DNA of 52,394 nt from Bacteroidota bacterium (GTDB lineage Bacteria; Bacteroidota; Bacteroidia; Chitinophagales; Chitinophagaceae). A model generated the notes under the pieces. The model had not been told where the DNA came from. It saw only the letters and a list, made by a program, of their open reading frames with translations, and did no database searches. Positions 26,480 through 34,933 of this stretch are shown one piece after another. Position 1 is the first letter of the stretch, and every line of letters starts with the position of its first letter. The translations under genes and the position numbers were made by a program. The DNA lies in the NCBI GenBank assembly GCA_018268075.1, contig JAFDXH010000063.1:1-52394 (forward strand), in the 5' to 3' direction.

Positions 26480-26956
26480 TTATTTTTCGGAAGGTTCCCA
26501 AAGTTCAATTTTATTTCCTTCTATGTCTAATATGTGCACAAATTTTCCGTAATCATAGGTTTCTATTTGATCTACTATAGATACACCTTCTTTTTTTAAT
26601 TGATCTACTAAGCTAACCAGATCAGCTACGCGGTAATTGATCATAAAATCTTTTGAGGAAGGTTCAAAATATTTTGTTGATTCTGCAAAAGGGCTCCATT
26701 GTGTAGTGCCTTTTTTAGTAGAGTCATTCTCATCTTGCCACTCAAAGGTAGCGCCATACTCATTGGTATTTAATCCGAGATGAAGGTTATACCAATCCTT
26801 CATTTTGTTGGGGTCTTTACATTTAAAAAAGATGCCGCCTATACCTGTTACTTTTTTCATTTGATTTTTTTTATTTGTTTGTATAATCTTGTTAAATGAA
26901 AAACCAAGAAAAAAAAATGTTATGAGAGCGATTGTTATCACACTTACTTTTTTCAT
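26480..26956 (-). CDS. VOC (glyoxalase-like) family protein with N-terminal signal or anchor
   Basis: 158 residues. The VOC domain runs from about residue 33 (MKKVTGIGGIFFKCKDPNKMKDWYNLHLGL) to the end (VHILDIEGNKIELWEP), a single beta-alpha-beta-beta-beta pair set, with Glu152 in the usual metal-ligand place of IELWEP. Most such proteins begin at the internal MKKVTGIGG (ATG at 26860); here the frame continues upstream with a hydrophobic stretch (MKKVSVITIALITFFFLGFS) that looks like a signal peptide or anchor. Which start is used is undecided. Substrate unknown. It ends 4 bp from folE on the opposite strand. Confidence 0.8.
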   Translation of the reverse strand: MKKVSVITIALITFFFLGFSFNKIIQTNKKNQMKKVTGIGGIFFKCKDPNKMKDWYNLHLGLNTNEYGATFEWQDENDSTKKGTTQWSPFAESTKYFEPSSKDFMINYRVADLVSLVDQLKKEGVSIVDQIETYDYGKFVHILDIEGNKIELWEPSEK

Positions 26957-27442
26957 AATGGATTCATTTAAATAATAATGATTAAAGGTACTTGGCGAAA
27001 TGTTTATCTCACTCTTCAGTTTTTCAACTGTTTCCTTTATTCAAGATAAGGTATTATGTATCGTACTTGATATTTTAATTTTGAATTAAAAGGTATTTTT
27101 CATTGAGATTTATTAATTCAATCCTTATTCATAATTTAGAAAGAAATGAACCATGTTACAGTTGATTAAAAATTACAGCCACTGATTTAGTAATGCCCAA
27201 GGGCTGCCGGATCGCAACGGTATCCTTTTTTTGGTGCAGGTATTTTTGTGCGTGGGCAAAAAAAGATACAAGTGAAGAGCCGGAACCGAAGGCCCGGAAA
27301 TGTTACCCAAGCTTATAGCCCCGTATGTATTCTTTTAAATTATCTTTACCTTAATTTATGCATACTAAAGTGTTCAAATATATAGCTCGTAATTTCTAAA
27401 TGGGCAAAGGACATTGTATGAAAAAACTAAATTTATTTACAC
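26957..27442. other. 486-bp gap with a structured GC-richer block
   Basis: The outer parts are AT-rich and empty. From about 27190 to 27330 the base composition rises and there is a long imperfect hairpin: GTATC...TTTTTTT (27220-27232) with AAAAAAAGATAC (27258-27269), one base bulged, around a 25-nt loop, followed by a CCGG-rich stretch. No recognisable gene or known RNA family. It could be a dispersed repeat remnant, a terminator-like structure or a small RNA. Confidence 0.45.
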
Positions 27443-29545
27443 ATGAAACTGATTATTTTTCTAATTATGCTATTACCTGTAGTTACATTTTCGCAAATAA
27501 AATATCCTGAAACAAAGAGGTCTGATGTGCAGGATGATTATTTTGGTACGATAGTAAAAGACCCCTATCGCTGGCTGGAAGACGATAATAGTGCCGAAAC
27601 AAAAGCATGGGTAGTAGAAGAGAATAAAGTAACGCAGGATTATCTATCCAAGATTCCATTTAGAAATCAAGTGAAGGATAGCCTCGAAAAAATGTGGAAC
27701 TATACTAAATATGGGGCACCATTTAAAGAAGGCAACTACTATTATTTTTATAAAAATGACGGATTGCAAAATCAGGCTGTTCTATATAGGCAAAAAGGCC
27801 TACAAGGCAAGCCGGAAGTTTTTTTGGATCCTAATAAGATGAGCAAGGATGGCACAGCGGCGATTGGCACACCGGTATTTAGTAAAAGTAAAATTTATGC
27901 TGTATATCTTGAAGCGCAGGCTGGCAGCGACTGGCAGGAGGCTCATATATTGCGTGTAAGTGATAAAACACCCTTGAATGATGAAGTGAAATTTATAAAA
28001 TTCAGTGGTACTTCCTGGAAGGGAGATGATGGTTTTTACTATAGCCGATATCCTGCACCAGATGAAAAAAATAAGTTAACAACCCAAAATCAATTTCATA
28101 AAATATATTATCATAAGTTGGGTACACCTCAGTCTGAGGATGAATTAATATATGAAGATAAAGATCATCCTTTAAGAACTGTTGGTGCAGGCCTTACGGA
28201 TGATGAACATTTTTTGTTTGTAAGCAAAAGTGAAGGAACCAGCGGCGTAGAGCTTTGGGTAAAAAATATGAAGGCTGGAAATAATGCACCTTTTACCCTA
28301 TTAGTGAAGGGGTTTGATACAGAATCTAATTTTATAGATAATGATGGGAATAAAATATTGGTTCGTACAAATACGGATGCCCCTAACTATAAAGTAGTGC
28401 TGATAGATCCGGCTAATGCAGCTAAAGAAAATTGGAAAACTGTAATACCCGAGCGCAAAGAGCTATTGGAGAGTGTAGGTACGGCAGGAGGAAAATTATT
28501 TCTAACCTACTTACAGGATGCTTCCAGCCGCGTATATCAAACAAGCTACAAAGGAATTTTGGAAAGACAGATAAAGCTGCCTGGGATAGGTACTGCAGGT
28601 GGATTTGGAGGCAATAAGGAGGACAAAGAAATTTTCTATTCCTTCACTTCATTCAATTATCCTCCAGCAATTTTTAAATACAATATCTCTACCGGAAGTG
28701 TCACTCTTTTTCGCAAGAGCGATGTAAAGATTAATACAGAAAAATATAAAACAGAGCAGGTATTTTTTACGAGTAAAGATGGTACCAAGGTACCTATGTT
28801 TATAACCTATAAGGGCACCCTAAAACTCAATTCAAAGAATCCGGTTTTATTATATGGTTATGGTGGATTTAATATTCCTATGACACCCGGATTTTCTATT
28901 TCCAATGCTTTTTTTATAGAGCAGGGTGGCATCTATGTAGTAGTAAATCTTCGTGGGGGAAATGAGTATGGTGAGGCATGGCATAAGGCGGGTATGCTTC
29001 AAAATAAGCAACATGTTTTTGATGATTTTATTGGTGCAGCCGAGTATCTCATTAAAAACAAATATACCAGTACAGAGAAGCTTGCAATAAGAGGTGGAAG
29101 CAATGGTGGCCTGCTGGTAGGAGCGGTAATGACACAGCGCCCTGATCTATTTAAAGTGGCTATACCGCAGGTAGGGGTGATGGATATGTTGCGTTATCAT
29201 AAGTTTACAATTGGCTGGGCATGGGCTACAGAGTATGGCAGAAGTGATAAGAAGGAAGATTTTGAAAATTTGTATAAATATTCCCCATTGCATAATTTAA
29301 AGCCGGGTGTAAAATATCCTGCAACTTTGGTAACCACTGCTGATCATGATGATAGGGTAGTACCTGCACACAGTTTTAAATTTGCAGCAACCTTGCAGGC
29401 TGATAATGATGGGACCAACCCAACCCTAATACGCATAGAAACTAAAGCCGGGCATGGAGCAGGTAAACCTACCAGTAAGCAAATAGAAGAAGCAGCAGAT
29501 ATCTGGAGCTTTGTAATGTATAATTTAGATATGCAGTTTAAATAA
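27443..29545 (+). CDS. Prolyl oligopeptidase (S9A family), exported
   Basis: Cleaves short peptides after proline. 700 residues with a signal peptide (MKLIIFLIMLLPVVTFSQ), so periplasmic. Start of the mature part is YPETKRSDVQDDYFGTIVKDPYRWLEDD, the family's signature. A seven-bladed propeller (about 75-425) is followed by the alpha/beta-hydrolase domain: nucleophile Ser553 in RGGSNGG, catalytic Asp in DHDDRVVP (about 634-641), His671 in KAGHGAGKP. All three are intact. It is 7 bp upstream of another exported hydrolase, forming a small peptidase/hydrolase operon. Confidence 0.96.
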   Translation: MKLIIFLIMLLPVVTFSQIKYPETKRSDVQDDYFGTIVKDPYRWLEDDNSAETKAWVVEENKVTQDYLSKIPFRNQVKDSLEKMWNYTKYGAPFKEGNYYYFYKNDGLQNQAVLYRQKGLQGKPEVFLDPNKMSKDGTAAIGTPVFSKSKIYAVYLEAQAGSDWQEAHILRVSDKTPLNDEVKFIKFSGTSWKGDDGFYYSRYPAPDEKNKLTTQNQFHKIYYHKLGTPQSEDELIYEDKDHPLRTVGAGLTDDEHFLFVSKSEGTSGVELWVKNMKAGNNAPFTLLVKGFDTESNFIDNDGNKILVRTNTDAPNYKVVLIDPANAAKENWKTVIPERKELLESVGTAGGKLFLTYLQDASSRVYQTSYKGILERQIKLPGIGTAGGFGGNKEDKEIFYSFTSFNYPPAIFKYNISTGSVTLFRKSDVKINTEKYKTEQVFFTSKDGTKVPMFITYKGTLKLNSKNPVLLYGYGGFNIPMTPGFSISNAFFIEQGGIYVVVNLRGGNEYGEAWHKAGMLQNKQHVFDDFIGAAEYLIKNKYTSTEKLAIRGGSNGGLLVGAVMTQRPDLFKVAIPQVGVMDMLRYHKFTIGWAWATEYGRSDKKEDFENLYKYSPLHNLKPGVKYPATLVTTADHDDRVVPAHSFKFAATLQADNDGTNPTLIRIETKAGHGAGKPTSKQIEEAADIWSFVMYNLDMQFK

Positions 29546-29552
29546 AAACAAT

Positions 29553-30986
29553 ATGATGCCAACTAAAATAAAAAATAAAATAAAATCATTAATTCTGGTA
29601 ATGGTGATGGCTTTTGTGGCAGCCTCTGTGAATGCACAAGATATAACCGGAACGTGGAATGGGATGCTGAAAGTGCAAGGCGTGAATTTGCGATTAGTAT
29701 TTCATGTGTCAAAGCCAGATAGTGGCTATACTGCTACAATGCAAAGCCCTGACCAAGGCACTATGACCATTCCCGTAACTAAAACCACTTTTGAAAGGAG
29801 TATGCTTGCCTTTGAAATTAAAAATCTTGGAATACATTATAGTGGTGAATTAATAGGCGATTCAATAGTGGGCGTTTTTAAGCAAGGTGGAATGGATGTT
29901 CCGCTCACACTGCAGCGCAAGGCGGTAGCAAAGGCAGAGTTGGTAAGGCCTCAGGAACCTAAACTACCATATCCTTATAAATCAGAAGAAGTAGTTTTTA
30001 AAAATATTAAGGTAGGCATTACTTTAGCAGGCACACTCACTCTTCCTGCAAAGGGTAAAAATTTTCCTGTAGCCATTCTTATTACGGGCAGCGGCCCGCA
30101 AAACAGGAATGAAGAATTGATGGGGCATAAGCCATTTCTGGTGATTTCTGATTATTTAACTCGCAATGGCATAGCTGTATTGAGGTATGATGACAGAGGC
30201 GTAGCCCAATCTACCGGAAACTTTAGCGCTGGCACTACAGCAGATTTTGCTACTGATGTAGAGAGCGCTATTACCTATTTGAAAACTCGGGCAGAAATTA
30301 ATAAAAAAGAAATAGGCTTGATAGGGCACAGCGAAGGAGGGGTAATAGCGCCCATGGTAGCTGCTCGAAATAAAGATGTAGCCTTTATAGTAATGCTGGC
30401 CGGTACAGGTATCAGGGGCGATAAATTAATTTTATTGCAGCAAGAACTGATTGCAAAAGCTGATGGGGAGCCTGAAAAGGAAATACAGGCATCGTTGAAA
30501 ACCAATGCAGAGATTTTTAAAATAATTTTGAATTCAAAGAATGAAGCTTCATTGAAAACTCAATTAACATCCTACTTAAAACAGGTTATAAAAGCAGATA
30601 CTACCAATAAACTGCCAGCAGGCACAACAGAGGAACAGTTTATTGCTTCAAAAGTAAAATCGCTAACAAGCCCGTGGATGGAATATTTTTTAAAATACGA
30701 TCCCGCCCAGGCATTGCCTAAAGTAAAATGCCCTGTACTCGCTTTAAATGGTTCGCACGACCTTCAAGTGCCACCGAATGCTAACTTGCCTGCTATACGG
30801 GCGGCTCTGAAAAAGGGCGGCAATAAGAATGTAACCATCATAGAGTTGCCAGGGTTAAACCACTTATTTCAGGAATCTAAAACAGGCTCACCTACTGAAT
30901 ATGCAGAAATAGAACAAACGTTTTCGCCAAAGGCTTTGGAGGTGATGACACAATGGATATTAAAAGTGTCGGGAAGTAAAAGGTAA
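29553..30986 (+). CDS. Exported alpha/beta hydrolase with N-terminal beta domain
   Basis: 477 residues. Signal peptide (about 1-28, ending ASVNAQ), then a small beta domain (about 30-125: GTWNGMLKVQGVNLRLVFHVSK, YTATMQSPDQG) and an alpha/beta-hydrolase domain (about 145-475): LITGSGPQNRNEE (oxyanion region), RYDDRGVAQS, nucleophile Ser260 in GHSEGG, Asp in ALNGSHDLQVP and His in LPGLNHLFQE. The architecture matches a Bacteroidota family often annotated as alpha/beta hydrolase or acetylxylan-esterase-like; the true substrate is unknown. Translation start lies 8 bp after the peptidase stop, so co-expression is likely. Confidence 0.88.
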   Translation: MMPTKIKNKIKSLILVMVMAFVAASVNAQDITGTWNGMLKVQGVNLRLVFHVSKPDSGYTATMQSPDQGTMTIPVTKTTFERSMLAFEIKNLGIHYSGELIGDSIVGVFKQGGMDVPLTLQRKAVAKAELVRPQEPKLPYPYKSEEVVFKNIKVGITLAGTLTLPAKGKNFPVAILITGSGPQNRNEELMGHKPFLVISDYLTRNGIAVLRYDDRGVAQSTGNFSAGTTADFATDVESAITYLKTRAEINKKEIGLIGHSEGGVIAPMVAARNKDVAFIVMLAGTGIRGDKLILLQQELIAKADGEPEKEIQASLKTNAEIFKIILNSKNEASLKTQLTSYLKQVIKADTTNKLPAGTTEEQFIASKVKSLTSPWMEYFLKYDPAQALPKVKCPVLALNGSHDLQVPPNANLPAIRAALKKGGNKNVTIIELPGLNHLFQESKTGSPTEYAEIEQTFSPKALEVMTQWILKVSGSKR

Positions 30987-31010
30987 AAGTTCAATTTTTT
31001 TTCATGCAGA

Positions 31011-31796
31011 TTATGGTAAAGCAGGAATAGAGATATGAAAGGCAGATCCATTGCCTGCCTCGCTCTCAACCCATATTTTACCGCCATGGCTTTTTATTAT
31101 TTCTGAGGAGATGTATAGACCTACGCCTGAACCTGAATAGGTACTTACTGAACCACTACCATGGTAAAATCGTTGAAATACATTTTCAATTTCTTTTTCA
31201 GCAATGCCAATGCCCTGATCAATAACCACTACTTCTACATTTAGCCCATTTCTAAATGTTTTGATTTGTACATCTTTATTTTCGTCACTGTATTTTATTG
31301 CATTGCCAATTACATTGATTAATACCTGCTCTATTCTTTCCCTATCAGCATTCACCAGCAATTTATCGCTTGCTTTATCTAATATCAGATCATGTTTAAT
31401 CGCAGTTTGCTGTAAGGTTGAAATAATTTCCTCAATTAAAACATTTATATCCAATTCAGAAAAATTTAATATTAATTTCCCCAATTGAATTTTAGAAACA
31501 TCAAAAAGATTAGTGATCAAGCCAGCTAATTTCTGAGCTTGTGTTATGGTTTTCTTTACAAATGAAATACGTTCGTCGTCTTTCAACTGTATTTCCAGAA
31601 TTTGCAAATTAGCCATGATTACAGTAAGTGGTGTTTTTAATTCATGGCTTGCCATTATCATGAACTCATCTTTATAGGTATTTAATTCCTGTAACCTTTG
31701 GGCAAAAAGCTGCCTTTCTTTTTCAGCTTTCACGCGTACTGTTATTTCATTTGCGATTTTGGAAGTTCCCTTTATTTTTCCCTTCTTGTCTTGCAT
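31011..31796 (-). CDS. Short sensor histidine kinase (PAS tail, HisKA, HATPase)
   Basis: 261 residues. Phosphoacceptor His51 in ASHELKTPLTV (HisKA, about 40-105), then HATPase_c: N box IEQVLINVIGNAIKYSDE, G1 VIDQGIGIAEKEI, F box VFQRFYHG, G2 YSGSGVGLYIS. The N-terminus KKGKIKGTSKIANEITVRVKAE reads like the end of a PAS/PAC module (the usual GkivG...DITerkkaE), but the rest of the PAS is missing and an in-frame TAG lies 18 bp upstream. So it is either an N-terminally lost PAS kinase or a soluble minimal kinase. A -7 element only 7 bp upstream suggests it is expressed. No response regulator next to it. Confidence 0.88.
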   Translation of the reverse strand: MQDKKGKIKGTSKIANEITVRVKAEKERQLFAQRLQELNTYKDEFMIMASHELKTPLTVIMANLQILEIQLKDDERISFVKKTITQAQKLAGLITNLFDVSKIQLGKLILNFSELDINVLIEEIISTLQQTAIKHDLILDKASDKLLVNADRERIEQVLINVIGNAIKYSDENKDVQIKTFRNGLNVEVVVIDQGIGIAEKEIENVFQRFYHGSGSVSTYSGSGVGLYISSEIIKSHGGKIWVESEAGNGSAFHISIPALP

Positions 31797-31803
31797 TATG
31801 TAC

Positions 31804-31811
31804 CAAATGTA
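31804..31811 (-). promoter_or_regulatory. Candidate -7 element (TACATTTG), leaderless promoter of the short kinase
   Basis: Exact TAnnTTTG match on the minus strand, 7 bp before the ATG at 31796. A transcript would start at or next to the ATG. Confidence 0.5.
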
Positions 31812-32020
31812 CTAAAATGGATAAGAATGTTTTTTAGTTTTGTTTTTTTGCATGGATTCTGATGGCTAATATTCTCATTTTAAAGAAATTATTTTTTTTA
31901 AAAAGTTGAACACTTTTACGGCTGGCTACGCTGTAAGTCGGGAAGCGATGGTTTATAAATAATTCACTAAATTCAAGGCTGGGTATTTAGAAATTGAAAT
32001 CAAAAATCCCTTTCTTTTAT

Positions 32021-32653
32021 ATGGATTTTTTCAGAGACATTTGGTACGACTTTGGCGCAGTTTTATTAATATTGGTATTAATTTATGTTTATATCTTTTT
32101 TGATCAGATATCAGCATTTCAATTATTAATGTGGCTCAATCTTGCATCACTCTTTTGTCATCAGTTAGAGGAATACCGTATCGGCGGTACTTTTCCGGGT
32201 ATGATAAACCGCAAGGTGTTTAAAAGTAAAATGCCGGATAGGTATCCGCTAAATACAAATACTGCATTTTTGATTAATGTAGTAGAAGGATGGCTTCTAT
32301 ATTTTCTTGCTGCAATATTTGCAGAAAAGGCGCCATGGCTTTGTATTATTGCCTTAATGATCTCTCTGGGAAATATCATAGCTCATAGTTTGTTTTTTAA
32401 TATCAAGGGAAAGACTTTTTACAATGCAGGCTTAATCACATGTTGGATTTTATTTGCACCTTGTATCTATTTCTTTTTTAAAATAACGGTAGGCACAAAT
32501 TTAATATCATTGCAGAATTACCTGGTTGGAATAACGTTGGGCATTGTTATAAATATTTTTGGCGTATTTAAAATGATTCAATGGTTGGCAGATAAAGACT
32601 CGAAATATATTTTTCCTCAGCGGAACCTATTGCCACAAGATAGAGGCAAATAG
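32021..32653 (+). CDS. HXXEE domain membrane protein
   Basis: From the ATG at 32021 the protein is 210 residues with five to six membrane segments. The HxxEE signature is seen in LFCHQLEEYRIGG (about 44-56), the feature that names this family; the second part has LISLGNIIAHSLFF with another membrane His. A TTG at 31994 would add nine residues (KSKIPFFY region) and is the less likely start. The family is of unknown function; the acidic pair and His in membrane segments suggest a metal site, as inference. It is not in an evident operon. Confidence 0.75.
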   Translation: MDFFRDIWYDFGAVLLILVLIYVYIFFDQISAFQLLMWLNLASLFCHQLEEYRIGGTFPGMINRKVFKSKMPDRYPLNTNTAFLINVVEGWLLYFLAAIFAEKAPWLCIIALMISLGNIIAHSLFFNIKGKTFYNAGLITCWILFAPCIYFFFKITVGTNLISLQNYLVGITLGIVINIFGVFKMIQWLADKDSKYIFPQRNLLPQDRGK

Positions 32654-33000
32654 AAGCATCTTATTTTGATAATTTAATGAAGAGAAATTTTAAATGCGGG
32701 TACTGCTGCAAGTCTCTATTTATCTATCTAAAACCATCTTGCTAATGAAATTAATTATACAGATATTAAATACGTGATCATTATAAATTTATAATACAAG
32801 ATTTAAATAGTATTTAACCTAAGCGGCCTTTTCTATCTGTATAATACCAAATAATACTTCAGCAGCTTTCTGTGGAATATTTGGTAATTAAAGATGGCAG
32901 AAATCAATTTTATAAAACATAAAAAAACCGCTCTCATGGAGAAAGCGGTTTAAGATGTTTATAAATTCAAAAAAGAGAATCTGAAATGCAATGATTCTTT
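32654..33000. other. Gap between HXXEE gene and permease terminator
   Basis: 347 bp, mostly AT-rich. It contains the terminator of the convergent permease gene (32921-32951). Nothing else recognised. Confidence 0.6.
32921..32951 (-). terminator. Rho-independent terminator of the amino acid permease gene
   Basis: Read on the minus strand: AAACCGCT stem with AGCGGTTT (8 bp, 11-nt loop) followed by seven T. It lies 50 bp after the permease stop. Confidence 0.85.
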
Positions 33001-34674
33001 TTACTGTTTGCCAAATTTAGCATCATGCTTTTTCATATTTACAAAATATAAAACCAGATGAAACAGTGCAAAGGCAATCGCAATAATCAATAAGGTATAA
33101 TCTGCATCAAAACCTACAGTAAGCTGGTGAAGATAGCCGGCTACCAGAAGTAATAAAGAAAGCCCAATGCCTACCCAGCGCGCTGTGTGCATCCCTGCCC
33201 TGTTTACTGTTCCATTTCCCAAATGGCTATTTTTTGCTCCATATACAAGGTAGATATCCAAGCCAATCAGCATCCATACAAGTAACCTAATCCAGGTATC
33301 TGGCGGCAGAAAGACCATCATGAACAAGCAGGTAGCAATTCCTAAAATAGGGACAAGTGGTACCAGTGGCGTTTTAAATGCTCTTGGCAATTCCGGCATT
33401 TTTTTGCGCATTACCCAAATGCCTGCACATACCAGAATGAAAGCGAATAAAGTACCAATACTGGTCATTTCGCCAACTACTCGCGCAGGAACAAATGCAG
33501 CAAATAAACTTACAAAAATCATAAAGAGCAGATTGCTTTTTGCCGGTGTTTGAGTTTTAGGATTTACTACACTGAACACGCGTGGTATCAAACCATCTTT
33601 ACTCATGCTGTAGAATACACGGCTTTGCCCCATAAGCATTACTAATATTACAGAAGAATAGCCACCAAGTATGGCCACCAATATTGCCCGGTTCAGCCAT
33701 GGATAATCCGGATGTATTACTCCTGCTACATCGGGGTGTCCCATTTTTTCTATTGCCAGGGCTACAGGTGCTATACCATCCTGGCCTGCAAAGTTTTTAT
33801 AACTGGTAACTCCGGTAAGTACATGGGCAAATAAAATATACAATATTGTACAAATAGCCAGCGATCCCAGAATGCCCCATGGCATATCTTTTTTAGGATT
33901 TTTGGCTTCTTGTGCAGCGGTACTTACAGCATCGAAGCCTATGTAGGCAAAAAACACAATAGCGGCCGCCCGAATAATACCTCCCCAGCCGTGCTCAAAG
34001 AAACTCGTGTGCCCGGGCTCGTTAGCCGGTATGAGGTAAGGGTTAAGATTACTTTCATTTATATATTTCCAACCTAATACAATAAATACAATTACTACAG
34101 ATACCTTCAGAAATACAATGACTGCATTTACAAGGGCACTTTCGCTGGTTCCTTTCATTAATAATAAACTCATTAATACAATAATAAATACTGCAGGAAG
34201 GTTGATAATGCCACCATCCCATGGGCCTACAACTAATTGGTGAGGAAGGTGCACGTCAAATCCCTCTAAGAATTTTATCAGGTACCTGCTCCAGCTAATA
34301 CCTACTGTAGCAGCGCCTACTGCATATTCAAGTACCAGATCCCAGCCAATGATCCAGGCAAGGAACTCACCCATGGTAGCATAGCTGTAAGTGTAGGCGC
34401 TACCTGCTACTGGTATCATAGAAGCAAACTCTGCATAGCACAGGCCCGCAAACAAACAGCCTATAGCAGCAATAACAAAAGAAATTGTAATGGCTGGGCC
34501 TGCATTATTAGCAGCAGCCAAACCCGTAATAGAAAAAAGGCCGGCACCTATAATGGCACCAATACCTAACGCTATCAATGCTAATGGGCCTAAAGTGCGT
34601 TTAAGGGTTGTATTTCCCGTTTCAGATGCTTCGGCCATTAAAACATCCATTGGTTTTCTCACAAACAAACTCAT
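33001..34674 (-). CDS. APC-family amino acid permease (cationic amino acid transporter type)
   Basis: 557-residue inner-membrane protein with about 14 helices. The N-terminus LKRTLGPLALIALGIGAIIGAGLFSITGLAA is the helix-1 signature of APC transporters (GxGIGAIIGAG, about 36-48), followed by GLCYAEFASMIPVAGSAYTYSYATMGEFLAWIIGWDL (helix 3), FFAYIGFDAVSTAAQEAKNP in helix 6 (FIGFE-like) and GVWVMRKKMPELPRAFKTP-like text late in the protein. The extra C-terminal helices and TARW...LLLVAGYLHQLTVGF fit the CAT/YfnA-like group. Substrate probably basic or branched amino acids, but not decided. Divergent from the symporter gene. Confidence 0.92.
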   Translation of the reverse strand: MSLFVRKPMDVLMAEASETGNTTLKRTLGPLALIALGIGAIIGAGLFSITGLAAANNAGPAITISFVIAAIGCLFAGLCYAEFASMIPVAGSAYTYSYATMGEFLAWIIGWDLVLEYAVGAATVGISWSRYLIKFLEGFDVHLPHQLVVGPWDGGIINLPAVFIIVLMSLLLMKGTSESALVNAVIVFLKVSVVIVFIVLGWKYINESNLNPYLIPANEPGHTSFFEHGWGGIIRAAAIVFFAYIGFDAVSTAAQEAKNPKKDMPWGILGSLAICTILYILFAHVLTGVTSYKNFAGQDGIAPVALAIEKMGHPDVAGVIHPDYPWLNRAILVAILGGYSSVILVMLMGQSRVFYSMSKDGLIPRVFSVVNPKTQTPAKSNLLFMIFVSLFAAFVPARVVGEMTSIGTLFAFILVCAGIWVMRKKMPELPRAFKTPLVPLVPILGIATCLFMMVFLPPDTWIRLLVWMLIGLDIYLVYGAKNSHLGNGTVNRAGMHTARWVGIGLSLLLLVAGYLHQLTVGFDADYTLLIIAIAFALFHLVLYFVNMKKHDAKFGKQ

Positions 34675-34933
34675 AGTGGAGACTGGTTTAGTAGTTAACT
34701 TTTAAATTACTGAATCGGAAAAGTAAGAAATAAATTAAAATGTGCGATAAAAGATTTTTAAATGGTCATTTATTTTTTAATGAAATTGATTTGAAATATT
34801 CTTTAAAGTCACAAATTCAGGGTAAAAAATTTGAAGGATTATTTCAATAAATCACCGAGTGAAAAAAACTGAACTGAAAGTCACAATTAATTTTCTATTC
34901 ATTATTTTTACCACGATTTACTTAAACCAGTTT

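Noticed and set aside
27180-27330. Known riboswitch or tmRNA/6S-like RNA in the GC-richer block
   Set aside because: No conserved core of a riboswitch or tmRNA tag frame could be recognised; kept only as an unexplained structure.
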